Of a stretch of DNA of 64,000 bases, positions 56,467-64,000 are shown piece by piece. Below the pieces are notes generated by a model. That model was not told the DNA's origin and did not search any database. It was given only the letters and a program-made list of their open reading frames with translations. Positions within the stretch are counted from its first letter, which is position 1. Every line of letters starts with the position of its first letter. The position numbers were made by a program, and so were the translations under genes. The DNA comes from Pseudomonadota bacterium (GTDB lineage Bacteria; Pseudomonadota; Alphaproteobacteria; Rhizobiales; Hyphomicrobiaceae), in NCBI GenBank assembly GCA_018242215.1, contig JAFECG010000022.1:186001-250000 (forward strand), read 5' to 3'.

Positions 56467-56937
56467 TTAAGGCATCTCGGCCTTGAGCTGGCCCGGATGG
56501 GCACTCGCGCCCAGCTTCACGCCTTTCGCTTCTAGCGCCTTCGCGACGTCACGGGGCATGTAATTTTCATCATGCTTGGCGAGGACCGTGTCGGCCTTGA
56601 AGCCACCGTGGCCGTCAAGCACGCCTTCAGCGACGACCCCCTGCCCTTCCTTGAAGAGATCCGGCAACACGCCCGTGAACGTTACGGGAATGTCTTTCAG
56701 AGTGTCCGTCACCTTGAAGCGGATCGTGGTTCCCTCTCCGCGGACGACGGAGCCTTGCTCCACGAGGCCGCCGAGACGAATGCGCTGTCCCGGCAGGACG
56801 CCCTTCTCGACGATGTCGCTCGGCGTGTGAAAGAAGACGATGCTGTCCTTCAATGCGAAGAGCACAAGAATGAGCGCGATGGCAAGCGTTGCAACGCCCC
56901 CTCCGATCAGTACTCCGCGCTTCTGCTTACGTGTCAT
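56467..56937 (-). CDS. ccmE: Periplasmic haem chaperone CcmE (CycJ)
   Basis: A 156-residue membrane-anchored OB-fold protein that carries haem from CcmC to the lyase. The single N-terminal helix (VLIGGGVATLAIALILVLFAL) precedes the domain, and the haem-attaching His sits in LAKHDENYMP (about residue 123). The ATG at 56937 is chosen because an earlier start at 57003 would add sequence overlapping ccmI. It lies between ccmI and ccmF. Confidence 0.95.
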   Translation of the reverse strand: MTRKQKRGVLIGGGVATLAIALILVLFALKDSIVFFHTPSDIVEKGVLPGQRIRLGGLVEQGSVVRGEGTTIRFKVTDTLKDIPVTFTGVLPDLFKEGQGVVAEGVLDGHGGFKADTVLAKHDENYMPRDVAKALEAKGVKLGASAHPGQLKAEMP

Positions 56938-56965
56938 GGAAACCCTGATGGCACCTTGTGTTGCA

Positions 56966-58150
56966 TCAACTGCCGAGACCGAGCTGCCGCGCCAGTTCCT
57001 CAACCTGCGCCAGTCCGCCCTGGTTGCCTTTCAAATTCGCACGCGCATCGCTCAAAGCTTTGACGGCGTCGTCCCGGCGCCCAAGAACCTGATAGGCGCG
57101 GATGAGCTTCACCCATCCGGCGGCGTCGCTGCCATCGGCCTTGAGGCGCGCAGCAAGACCATCGACCATTCGTGTGATGAAGGCCTGTCGGTCCTCAGGG
57201 CTCATCGACATGACGGCTGAAGCGTCGGGTGCTGCCGAGCCTTGCTGCGCGGAGGGGGCCGCAGCCGTATTTGCTGCATCGGCCTGCTTGCCGCCGGCGG
57301 CTGCATGCGCAGGATCGAGACTTGCGAGACGCTCTTCGAGAACTTTGCGCCACGGGGCATCGGCGGGTGCGTCGGCGAGCAGAGTCTTATAGTCAGCCGC
57401 TGCCTCGGTAAGACGGCCGTCCTGCTCTTTCGCAAGCGCCAGCCAGATCCGCGGCTCGATCGCTTTCGGATCAAGCACGAGCAAGCGCTGGAAGGCCTTG
57501 CGAGCATCATCCGGCACGATGCCGTTCTCCATGCGAATGCGGGCGTTCGCGAAACCCTGCAGACGCTTCGGGCTTTCCCCGAGGAGATGAATTGCATTCT
57601 GATACGCGGTCGCGGCGTCACTAAAGCGCCCCATCGCGTAATAGACCGGCGCGATGACATCCCAGCCCCTGCCATCTTCCGGGTGTTCGCGCAGCCGTTG
57701 CTCGACCTTGGCGACGAGATCATTCGGCTTGCTCGCGTTGTTCGCCTCGGTAAGCCGCTCATCGAGCGGCTGGCCCGGCATCCCGGGTGCGCCATAGGCA
57801 AGGTACAAACCTAGACTCAGGACCGGCAGTGCAATCGAAGTGATCAGCGATACAGGCAGGATAAAATGGTTTCGCGTTTCGACAGTGGGCGCAGCGTCCG
57901 ATTGGGGCTTGTCGTGAGCGACACGCAGAAGACGGCGCGCAATTTCGGCCCGCGCGCCTTCGGCTTCGTTTGCCGCGAGCGTGCCGCGCGTTTCGTCGGC
58001 GGCGATTTCCTTCAATTGATCTTTGTAGACGGCTATATCGGCATCGGCATCGACATTTGTCGCTGCGGGTTCGGCCGGACGCATCAGCGGCCGCGTAATG
58101 GCGAGCGTAACGCCTGCCACCAGTAGGGCCACTAAAATCCAGAAAAGCAT
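56966..58150 (-). CDS. ccmI: Cytochrome c biogenesis protein CcmI (CycH)
   Basis: A 394-residue apocytochrome chaperone. The N-terminal membrane helix (MLFWILVALLVAGVTLAITRPLM) and the cytoplasmic loop with the family sequence AVYKDQLKEIAADE are followed by a second helix (about 100–120) and TPR repeats that bind the C-terminus of apocytochrome c. It is the first gene of the ccmI-E-F-H operon. A 10-bp inverted repeat lies right before its start. Confidence 0.94.
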   Translation of the reverse strand: MLFWILVALLVAGVTLAITRPLMRPAEPAATNVDADADIAVYKDQLKEIAADETRGTLAANEAEGARAEIARRLLRVAHDKPQSDAAPTVETRNHFILPVSLITSIALPVLSLGLYLAYGAPGMPGQPLDERLTEANNASKPNDLVAKVEQRLREHPEDGRGWDVIAPVYYAMGRFSDAATAYQNAIHLLGESPKRLQGFANARIRMENGIVPDDARKAFQRLLVLDPKAIEPRIWLALAKEQDGRLTEAAADYKTLLADAPADAPWRKVLEERLASLDPAHAAAGGKQADAANTAAAPSAQQGSAAPDASAVMSMSPEDRQAFITRMVDGLAARLKADGSDAAGWVKLIRAYQVLGRRDDAVKALSDARANLKGNQGGLAQVEELARQLGLGS

Positions 58151-58153
58151 TGC

Positions 58154-58194
58154 CGCGCGATCCTCAAGCTGTGTGCAGGGAATAGGATCGCGCG
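58154..58194. promoter_or_regulatory. Inverted repeat directly upstream of ccmI
   Basis: CGCGCGATCC (58154–58163) and GGATCGCGCG (58185–58194) form a perfect 10-bp inverted repeat with a 21-base loop, ending 4 bases before the ccmI start codon. It would either fold in the mRNA leader over the ribosome site or serve as an operator for the ccm operon. It is not followed by a T-tract. Confidence 0.55.
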
Positions 58195-58220
58195 CCGGTC
58201 CAGGCAAGCAGGCAAAGCTT

Positions 58221-58239
58221 GCGACAGCCCATCTGTCGC
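58221..58239 (-). terminator. Hairpin downstream of the glycine-zipper lipoprotein gene
   Basis: GCGACAG and CTGTCGC form a perfect 7-bp stem with a 5-base loop 48 bases beyond the lipoprotein stop. No T-run follows in the minus direction, so termination is only possible. It would insulate the ccm operon. Confidence 0.4.
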
Positions 58240-58286
58240 GGACCGGTTAAATTATGGAAATATTTCCCGTGTTTTGCTGCGGTGCG

Positions 58287-58775
58287 TCAGCCCACGGACT
58301 GCCACTGGCCGTCAGCGCTCCGGCAGGCGGTTCCACGCATCTGCTTCGGCTTGCCATCGACGTAGACAGTATGGGTGTAGTCCCGGCAATCGGCGACACC
58401 GCGCTTATAGGGGCGGCTCGGAACCACCTCCCCATAGTTGCCCGTATCAGGATCACGCCATTCGCGCGAGACGCCGGACTGGCCGCGTTCGAGGGCGTCA
58501 TATTCGGCTTCTTGAGCGTAGCGACGGTCGCGCTCATCGAGGCTTTGTCCGATCTGGCTGCCGACGATGCCGCCGATGACCGCGCCGGCAATCGTCGCTG
58601 CGACCTTGCCGTCGCCCTTCCCGACCGAGTTGCCCAGAAGACCACCCGTGATGCTGCCGATGACGAGGCCGGTGTTGGTATTGTCAACTCCGCCTTGTCC
58701 GTTGCTGCATCCCGCAAGCATGGCGATCGCCATCAGCGGCAGCGAAAAGCGCGCGATGCGCATGGTAAACCCCAT
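58287..58775 (-). CDS. Glycine-zipper (17 kDa surface antigen-like) lipoprotein
   Basis: A 162-residue envelope lipoprotein. The signal ends in a lipobox (MLAGC) followed by a spacer and a glycine-zipper 2TM segment (LVIGSITGGLLGNSVG … IAGAVIGGIVGSQIG). The C-terminal part has a conserved Cys pair (VADCRDYTHTVYVDGK, GTACRSADGQW), as in 17 kDa antigen-type proteins. These act in outer-membrane integrity. The start is ATG 58775 or the in-frame ATG at 58763. It is a single gene between the PhoPQ-like pair and the ccm operon. Confidence 0.87.
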   Translation of the reverse strand: MGFTMRIARFSLPLMAIAMLAGCSNGQGGVDNTNTGLVIGSITGGLLGNSVGKGDGKVAATIAGAVIGGIVGSQIGQSLDERDRRYAQEAEYDALERGQSGVSREWRDPDTGNYGEVVPSRPYKRGVADCRDYTHTVYVDGKPKQMRGTACRSADGQWQSVG

Positions 58776-58935
58776 TATCGGCCCATCCCCTCGCGCCGCT
58801 TTGCCCCGACCGGCGCCTAGTCCCGAGTATTGGCTAGACCGATATTGCGCCTTCGACAAGGCGGAAATCCACCACAATTCGGGCAAATCCCCACCGCAGT
58901 CACAGTGCTGCATTGCGGCATCACTCAGCCTATTA

Positions 58936-60315
58936 CTAAGCCGCCGGCAGCTCGAGAACTGCCTTCAGACCGCCGTGCTCCGACGCGTCGAGGCGGAGCC
59001 TGCCGCGATAGGACGACGCCAGGTCGCTGACGATCGAAAGCCCCAGGCCGGACCCGGGTTTCGTCTCATCCAAACGTAAGCCGCGCTTGCCGATTCTGGC
59101 TCTCTGATCGGCGGAGAGACCCGGCCCGTCGTCCTCGACGGTTATCCGGAGTTTGCGGCGTATCGTCGGGTCGGATGGATTGACCGCGGCCGCTAGATAG
59201 ACCCGGCTTCTTCCCCACTTGCAGGCATTGTCGAGGAGATTGCCGAGCATCTCTTCGAGGTCCTGTTTCTCGCCCTGGAAGTTTGCGCCGGGCTGCACAG
59301 CGAAAGCGATCGAAATGCCTTTTTCGTGATGAATGCGCTCGAGCGCCCGCACGAGGGGGCCAGCCGTCGAGTCGACGGGCGTGACACGGCCGATGGTATT
59401 CGTCCGGGCAGCGATGCGGGCGCGGTCGAGATAATGGCTGATCTGGTCGCGCATCAAGTGCGCCTGCTCGGCGACCTTGACGCCGAAGGGACTCTCGTCT
59501 TCGTGCGCTTCGTTGGTGATGACCGCCAGCGGGGTCTTGAGCGCATGCGCGAGATTGCCGACCTGGGTGCGGGCGCGATCGATGATGTCCTGGTTGGATT
59601 CGATCAGCGCGTTGAGCTCGGCCTGCAGCGGCTCGATCTCTGCGGGAAGGTTGCCGTCGAGCCGTTCGGCCTTCCCCGAGCGAATGCTCGCGAGGCCTTT
59701 TTCGATGCGGCGTAACGGGAGCAGACCGAACCGTACCTGAAACACGGTCGCTGCGAGCAGGCCCAGTCCGACGAGCGCCAGCGCGCTTGTGAGGCGCGTG
59801 CGGAACTTGGCAACGGTCGCCTCGAACCAATCCATCGGGCCAGCGACGATAATCGAGTATTTCGTCTTATCGGGATCGTGGCCGGGGGAGTCGATGAATT
59901 CGAGGATACGGATCGTGGTGCCCGTCGGGCCCGGAACGTTCATCCAGCGGGTGCCGGTTTCGTCCGTCGGGAACTTGCGATCGTAGGGAGAGGGCAAGAC
60001 CGCGGTTGCGAGCGAGGGCGAGACAAGCGTTCGTCCCGGCGCGCCGTCGATCGGGCGGATCTGCCAATACCAGCCGGACTGCGTCACCTCGAACAGCGGT
60101 TCGTAAAGGTTCGGCGGGATGACGGGCTCGTCGCCCATCGTGCTCATGCTGTCGATCGTGATCTGGGTCAGAAGCTTCTTGAGCTGGGCGTCGAAACTCA
60201 GCTGCACGTCTTCGCGGTAGAGCGCGTAAATGATGTAGCCCGCGAGCGGCAGGGCCAGAAGTGTCCATGCTGCCGAAGTCGCAAAGAGGCGCAGCGCAAG
60301 TGAATTAAGCCTCAT
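58936..60315 (-). CDS. Sensor histidine kinase, PhoQ-like
   Basis: A 459-residue kinase with two membrane helices (about 8–30 and 165–190) around a periplasmic sensor domain. A HAMP-like region, the H-box NLAHALKTPLAV, an N-box (GNLLDNACKWG), G1 EDDGPGLS and G2 GSGLGLSIVSDL follow. The N(L/I)AHALKTPL variant and overall layout resemble PhoQ-type kinases. It overlaps the response regulator gene by 11 bases. Confidence 0.92.
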   Translation of the reverse strand: MRLNSLALRLFATSAAWTLLALPLAGYIIYALYREDVQLSFDAQLKKLLTQITIDSMSTMGDEPVIPPNLYEPLFEVTQSGWYWQIRPIDGAPGRTLVSPSLATAVLPSPYDRKFPTDETGTRWMNVPGPTGTTIRILEFIDSPGHDPDKTKYSIIVAGPMDWFEATVAKFRTRLTSALALVGLGLLAATVFQVRFGLLPLRRIEKGLASIRSGKAERLDGNLPAEIEPLQAELNALIESNQDIIDRARTQVGNLAHALKTPLAVITNEAHEDESPFGVKVAEQAHLMRDQISHYLDRARIAARTNTIGRVTPVDSTAGPLVRALERIHHEKGISIAFAVQPGANFQGEKQDLEEMLGNLLDNACKWGRSRVYLAAAVNPSDPTIRRKLRITVEDDGPGLSADQRARIGKRGLRLDETKPGSGLGLSIVSDLASSYRGRLRLDASEHGGLKAVLELPAA

Positions 60316-60976
60316 CCGGTCCTTGGCTCATGCGGTATCCGAGACCGCGGACCGTCTGGATAACGTCTCCTGGAATCTTCTTCCGCAGTCGGCCGATAAA
60401 TACTTCGATCGTGTTCGAATCGCGATCAAAATCCTGGTCGTAGAGATGCTCGACCAATTCGGTCCGCGAAACGACCCGGCCATTATGGTGCATTAAATAA
60501 GCGAGCAGGCGGAACTCGTGGGAGGTAAGTTTAACGGGATTGCCTTCGCAGGTCACTCGCGCCGACTTTGTATCGAGCCGGATCGGGCCGCATTCGATCT
60601 CGGCCTTGGCGTGGCCGGACGCGCGCCGGACCTGGGCGCGGACGCGGGCCAGCAACTCTTCCATGTGGAAGGGCTTGGCCAGATAGTCATCGGCGCCAGC
60701 GTCCATACCGGCAACCTTGTCGCTCCACCGGTCGCGCGCCGTCAGAATGATGACCGGCATCTTGCGGTCGCTGCGGCGCCACTGCTCGAGAACGGAAATG
60801 CCGTCGATCTTCGGGAGCCCGATGTCGAGAATGACGATGTCGTAAGGCTCGGTGTCGCCCAGGAAATATCCCTCCTCGCCATCCACCGCAGCGTCGACCG
60901 CAAAGCCCGCGTCGGAAAGGGCCGCGGAAAGCTGGCGGTTCAGGTCTCTATCGTCCTCGACAACGAGTGCGCGCAC
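60305..60976 (-). CDS. OmpR-family response regulator, PhoP-like
   Basis: A 223-residue regulator: receiver domain with VVEDDRD, phospho-Asp in VILDIGLPKIDG and the KPFHMEELLAR Lys, then a winged helix with SHEFRLLAYLMHHNGRVVSRTEL and VIQTVRGLGYRM. It is overlapped by its kinase and preceded by a small secreted PepSY-like gene, an arrangement common for PhoP-type systems in alphaproteobacteria. Divalent cation or cationic peptide sensing is possible but not shown. Confidence 0.94.
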   Translation of the reverse strand: MRALVVEDDRDLNRQLSAALSDAGFAVDAAVDGEEGYFLGDTEPYDIVILDIGLPKIDGISVLEQWRRSDRKMPVIILTARDRWSDKVAGMDAGADDYLAKPFHMEELLARVRAQVRRASGHAKAEIECGPIRLDTKSARVTCEGNPVKLTSHEFRLLAYLMHHNGRVVSRTELVEHLYDQDFDRDSNTIEVFIGRLRKKIPGDVIQTVRGLGYRMSQGPDEA

Positions 60977-61051
60977 GGGCGTATCCCTCCCCTCATGGGT
61001 GACGCTGCGGGTTATAGGATGATGCGAATTCCACCCGCAACCATGAGCCGG

Positions 61052-61339
61052 CTAGCGGCCCTTGGCTGTCATAACGGTAGTCTTCAATTGTCCCGTCGGA
61101 CTCCTGATGACGAGTCGATAAAAATATCCCCCCTCAGAGCGGCAGAGCGTTGTCTTGACGAGCACCCCGACACCGTCTGCGGCGAGAGACTTCGAGACTT
61201 CCTCAACCGTTATCAGGTTTTCCCGCCGTACGATTTGGCCGGCCATGCCCCAATCCGTCAGGCAATCGACGGCGTGCGCGGCGCCACAAGGCATGATCGC
61301 CGCCGCCACACCTGCCGCCGCTCTTCTCCTACCGACCAT
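61052..61339 (-). CDS. Small secreted PepSY-like protein
   Basis: A 95-residue protein with a signal peptide ending near GAAHA-V (about residue 23) and a short alpha/beta domain (VEEVSKSLAADGVGVLVKTTLC … YFYRLVIRSPTGQLKTTVM) resembling a single PepSY unit. Two Cys residues could form a disulfide. It lies 75 bases upstream of the PhoP-like gene on the same strand, and similar small periplasmic proteins often modulate the linked kinase. The family match is tentative. Confidence 0.75.
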   Translation of the reverse strand: MVGRRRAAAGVAAAIMPCGAAHAVDCLTDWGMAGQIVRRENLITVEEVSKSLAADGVGVLVKTTLCRSEGGYFYRLVIRSPTGQLKTTVMTAKGR

Positions 61340-61408
61340 TCGAATCTTCCGGAAAGCCCGACTTTGTAAGAATAGCGATTTGAATGGGCGATGAATACAG
61401 GCGGTTTC

Positions 61409-61425
61409 GGGCGTGCCTCTCGCCC
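61409..61425. terminator. Weak hairpin after the endolysin gene
   Basis: GGGCG and CGCCC pair across a 7-base loop just downstream of the endolysin stop (minus direction) and upstream of the PepSY-like gene. It is short and lacks a T-tract on the minus strand. Confidence 0.3.
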
Positions 61426-61429
61426 AACA

Positions 61430-62743
61430 TTAACTTTTGCGGAGGCTCAGAACGGTGGAGGCCTTGAATCGGCCGTAGATCGCGAGCCCGGTTCCTACCG
61501 CTCCCGCCACGGCCTGGATTGCCGTCATCGCCTGGTCGCCGAACGTTTGAATCAGGTCTGCCGGGAGGCTCACACCGAGAGCAGGTGCGAGGAGAGGCAG
61601 CACGGTCGCGGCCGCCGTGATCATCGTTCCCCACAGCGTCTTCGATTGCGCCCACCATTTTGCACTATCGTCCGTTGCCGCGGTCGTCGTGTCATCGCTC
61701 ATTGTCAGTTCTCCTTTTGCATTTTGCGCAGGCTCCAAAAGCCCGCGTGTGATGCCCTCGGTGGAAGCCCAGCTTTTTCCGAGGGACAAAGTCGCGTCGA
61801 CGCGATTGAGCCAACCGCGTCCGAACCGCCAGAAATGTGGAAGCGCGCGATACCGGGCGCGACGGATCTCGGCGTAGCGCTCGATCAGATCGAGGACGTT
61901 CCGCCCGCCGATCGCCGCCAATGTTTCAGGTCCAATTTCACCGTCGACGGTGACGTTCGCCGACTGCTGCAACATGCGGATCGCGGCGCCGACACCATGG
62001 TTCACGGCTGCGTCGAAGTGCATGAGCGTCAGGGGCGCGGTGAACGCTGCGCAATCGGCCGGCCCGAAATATCGCTGGCGATAAATATCCGATACCGTCG
62101 CATCCGGTATCGCTTTCAATTCGGAGAGGAGCCGGTCGCGCGAGCTTGCGTCGAGCGTCTGGCCTTTGAAGCTCGCATAGACGGCAAGCGTGATGCCCTT
62201 GTTGGTTGGACCGCCGGGATCGTAGGGATCATTCGAATATCCGCCCTCCATCTCTAGGACGTGCGCCAGCACCTTCGCGAAGATATCTTCGTCGACGATA
62301 GCGTCCGCGACATCGGCATCATCTTTCGGCCAGCGGAGGCCAAGGAGACGCGCCTTTTCGAAGCCAGCGACAGCGACCGCATCACCCTGATTGCCGCCGA
62401 GAAGATAGAGCTTCTCCCCTGCGTCTCCGAGCACGAAGCCGACGTGTCCCGTCGTCGGATCGTCGCCGCGCGACAGGACGGCGACGGCGCCGATGCGTGG
62501 CTCGTCGAGTTTGATGCCCCAGTCGAGATAAGATCGCGCCAGAAGAGAGCCGGTGCCGGACATGCCCGCGCGTTTCAACATCGCGCCGAGGAACGCCGCG
62601 CACCACGGCGTTTCGTCGGTTTCCGGATTTTCGTCACCGGCGTCGCGGAAGTAGCGAAGGATCTCCGGCGCGTTTTCCTTGCCCGCGATCTCGCGCACGC
62701 CGAATTCGGCCCACGCAGCCTGAAGCCACGCCGGTTGATCCAT
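61430..62743 (-). CDS. Multidomain phage/GTA endolysin: TIGR02594 peptidase-like + GH108 muramidase + holin-like C-terminus
   Basis: A 437-residue protein. Residues 1–145 match the TIGR02594 NlpC/CHAP-like domain, with the Cys in TPWCAAFLGAMLKRAG and the His in TGHVGFVLG. Residues 155–320 match the GH108 N-acetylmuramidase (catalytic Glu in EMEGGYSNDPYDPGGPTNKGIT) and its C-terminal peptidoglycan-binding part (VDGEIGPETLAAI). Residues 355–430 carry two hydrophobic segments (WGTMITAAATVLPLLAPALG and AIQAVAGAVGTGLAIYGRF) like a holin. It has no signal peptide. The ATG has GAGGA 7 bases upstream. It sits 125 bases downstream of the tail gene, so it is probably the lysis gene of a phage-like or gene-transfer-agent cluster. 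Confidence 0.87.
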   Translation of the reverse strand: MDQPAWLQAAWAEFGVREIAGKENAPEILRYFRDAGDENPETDETPWCAAFLGAMLKRAGMSGTGSLLARSYLDWGIKLDEPRIGAVAVLSRGDDPTTGHVGFVLGDAGEKLYLLGGNQGDAVAVAGFEKARLLGLRWPKDDADVADAIVDEDIFAKVLAHVLEMEGGYSNDPYDPGGPTNKGITLAVYASFKGQTLDASSRDRLLSELKAIPDATVSDIYRQRYFGPADCAAFTAPLTLMHFDAAVNHGVGAAIRMLQQSANVTVDGEIGPETLAAIGGRNVLDLIERYAEIRRARYRALPHFWRFGRGWLNRVDATLSLGKSWASTEGITRGLLEPAQNAKGELTMSDDTTTAATDDSAKWWAQSKTLWGTMITAAATVLPLLAPALGVSLPADLIQTFGDQAMTAIQAVAGAVGTGLAIYGRFKASTVLSLRKS

Positions 62744-62789
62744 TTCATGTCCTCATTTGCTTGCCGACGGCGACTGCCTGACAGCCGTC

Positions 62790-62859
62790 ATGCCGAGGGC
62801 GGTCGGCATCCGCGGCAATGATATGCATCTGCTGTCGGAGATCCGGGCCTACGCCGGAT
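62790..62859. repeat. Two short palindromes in the tail gene–endolysin gap
   Basis: ATGCCG/CGGCAT (62790–62809) and ATCCGG/CCGGAT (62841–62859) are perfect 6-bp inverted repeats in the gap. The second, with flanking GATGACG, resembles the extragenic palindromic repeats common in alphaproteobacteria. Only one copy was noticed in this window. Confidence 0.35.
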
Positions 62860-62868
62860 GACGTTGAA

Positions 62869-64000
62869 TTAAACCACCGCGGCGCGCGGGGCGCCGCGGC
62901 CGAAGAGAAGGTTGGTCTGATAGACGTTGACAGAGATGCTTGCCTGCGGGGTTCCGAAGTCGGCGGTCTGATCGGCGCTGGAATAGGTCACGCTTGGCGA
63001 CGATGATGAGAGCGTTCGTTTCACTGTGCTGCCGTCGAAGATGTCGACTTCATAGGTTTCCCTTTCTTCGCCGAGCGGCACGTCGGGAAGCTCCCAATTG
63101 TCGCCGCCGGATCGGGTGCGGCGAACCCACGACAGCGCCAGATCTCCGGACGTTCGCACGGCCCTGACATGCACGGGCGAAAGTGGACGCAATCCGAGGG
63201 CCTGATATGCGAACGGTTCGGTGACATAAGAAGCGTCGCCGATATCGCGATTGCCGGGGCCATAGCGCCAGTTGAGCGTCAGTTTCTGTTCGCTTTCCTG
63301 CAAAGGAACGCGCGCGACGGCGCCATCGAGCAGGACGAATTGCGCGCCGGCCACGAGCGGATCGGCCATCGCGCTCTCGGTGCCGAACTGACCACGCAGC
63401 AGTCCGCTCAAGCGATACGTTTGCGCATCGACGAGTTCCGCTGTCTGGAACTGGATGATCTCCCAGGCTCCGGTCGCGTTGCGAAGCGCCCCGACATTGG
63501 CGCCTGCCAGCATCGAGACGAGATCGACCGACGCCAGCGAACCATTGGTCAGCCGCACGCGAACAGCGGAACCGCGATCGAGACGCCCTTCGGGGCCCAC
63601 GGAAAGATCGTCGAGTGTCAGGCCAAGCGTTGCGGGCGCACTAGCGATCGTCTTGAGCTGATAGCCGGTCTCCTGCGGCGATACAAAGATCGCGACGCTG
63701 CCCGGCCACGGCTTCTGCATCGCGGCGGCAAAGCCCGACTGGGCGTCATAGCTCGCGTTCCATTGCGGCAAGTCCATCAGCGCGACGGCAGGTGAGCCGA
63801 CTTGCACAGGAGGTGGCTCCTGGGCGACGCGCGGCGAAACGTCGATCTGATCGTAGACATTCGGATCGATGCTCAACGCCTGGATATCGCGCACGCCGTG
63901 CTCTGAGACGTCGGTCAAACGCAGCAGGCGATTCCGGCCCGCGATGTTCGCAGACACGATATCGCCGGGCTCGAGCGCCAGAGAAGACGGCGGCAGCTTG
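62869..64000 (-). CDS. Phage/GTA tail (host-specificity, gp15-like) protein, C-terminal part
   Basis: The minus-strand frame stays open from its TAA at 62869 to the right edge, so the N-terminus is missing; about 377 codons are visible. The edge sequence (LPPSSLALEPGDIV) and the following text (VQVGSPAVALMDLP, LVDAQTYRLSGLLRGQFGTESAM, LGLRPLSPVHVRAVR) match the C-terminal region of the large tail/baseplate protein of Rhodobacter-type gene transfer agents and related prophages. The remaining capsid and tail genes should lie to the right. A start at 63957 would be internal. Confidence 0.85.
   Translation of the reverse strand, partial: KLPPSSLALEPGDIVSANIAGRNRLLRLTDVSEHGVRDIQALSIDPNVYDQIDVSPRVAQEPPPVQVGSPAVALMDLPQWNASYDAQSGFAAAMQKPWPGSVAIFVSPQETGYQLKTIASAPATLGLTLDDLSVGPEGRLDRGSAVRVRLTNGSLASVDLVSMLAGANVGALRNATGAWEIIQFQTAELVDAQTYRLSGLLRGQFGTESAMADPLVAGAQFVLLDGAVARVPLQESEQKLTLNWRYGPGNRDIGDASYVTEPFAYQALGLRPLSPVHVRAVRTSGDLALSWVRRTRSGGDNWELPDVPLGEERETYEVDIFDGSTVKRTLSSSSPSVTYSSADQTADFGTPQASISVNVYQTNLLFGRGAPRAAVV

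Noticed and set aside
60518-61369. A plus-strand frame across the PhoP-like and PepSY-like genes
   Set aside because: It is antisense to two supported genes and has no family match.

Overview
The window looks like a stretch of chromosome from a GC-rich alphaproteobacterium of the Hyphomicrobiales, perhaps a Hyphomicrobium-like organism. The lineage call is inferred from gene content: PleC/DivJ-type histidine kinases, TIGR02281-type aspartic proteases, a cycHJKL–degP–regulator–kinase–glnE block, a carboxy(nor)spermidine polyamine pathway, and a gene-transfer-agent-like tail gene. No rRNA, tRNA, IS element or CRISPR array was recognised.

Layout. 1–8.3 kb: a histidine kinase, two tandem retropepsin-like proteases (the first with a damaged active-site triad), a phosphohexomutase, an AhpD-like protein, a TSUP anion exporter, dusA and a DUF4239-type membrane protein. 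8.3–17.8 kb: two uncharacterised membrane proteins (one with a lipase-like N-terminus), MarR and AraC regulators, an extensin-like peptidase, and an 1094-residue TPR/O-GlcNAc-transferase/methyltransferase fusion. 17.9–23.2 kb: an RND efflux pump (permease plus lipoprotein adaptor) with a divergent TetR regulator and a 16-bp perfect palindrome between them.

23.3–33.3 kb is the most coherent system: a guanidine utilisation operon. A sigma-54-type -24/-12 promoter is followed by a guanidine-I (ykkC) riboswitch. Then come an ABC transporter (binding protein, permease, ATPase), two DUF1989 proteins (probable carboxyguanidine deiminase subunits), a biotin-dependent carboxylase usually annotated as urea carboxylase, and allophanate hydrolase. 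The expected route is guanidine to carboxyguanidine to allophanate to ammonia and CO2. The promoter type suggests an extra layer of control by nitrogen starvation.

33.3–36.1 kb: a compact Sox-like operon encoding a fused SoxYZ carrier, a Tat-exported SoxC-like molybdoenzyme and a small mono-haem cytochrome c. 36.1–38.3 kb: a sulfotransferase and a glycosyltransferase, divergently transcribed. 38.4–41.3 kb: a polyamine operon (carboxynorspermidine dehydrogenase, a small membrane protein, carboxynorspermidine decarboxylase). 41.4–45.3 kb: pepN and a histidine-kinase-like protein whose ATP-binding domain looks degenerate. 45.3–47.0 kb: an ECF sigma factor with a putative anti-sigma protein and a Spy/CpxP-like metal-sensor protein.

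47.1–58.2 kb, all on the minus strand: ccmI-ccmE-ccmF-ccmH (cytochrome c maturation), degP, a response regulator and kinase pair, and glnE. 58.3–61.3 kb: a glycine-zipper lipoprotein and a PhoPQ-like pair preceded by a small secreted PepSY-like protein. 61.4–64.0 kb: the end of a phage-like or gene-transfer-agent module, with a multidomain endolysin carrying a holin-like C-terminus and the truncated C-terminal part of a tail/host-specificity protein that runs off the window.
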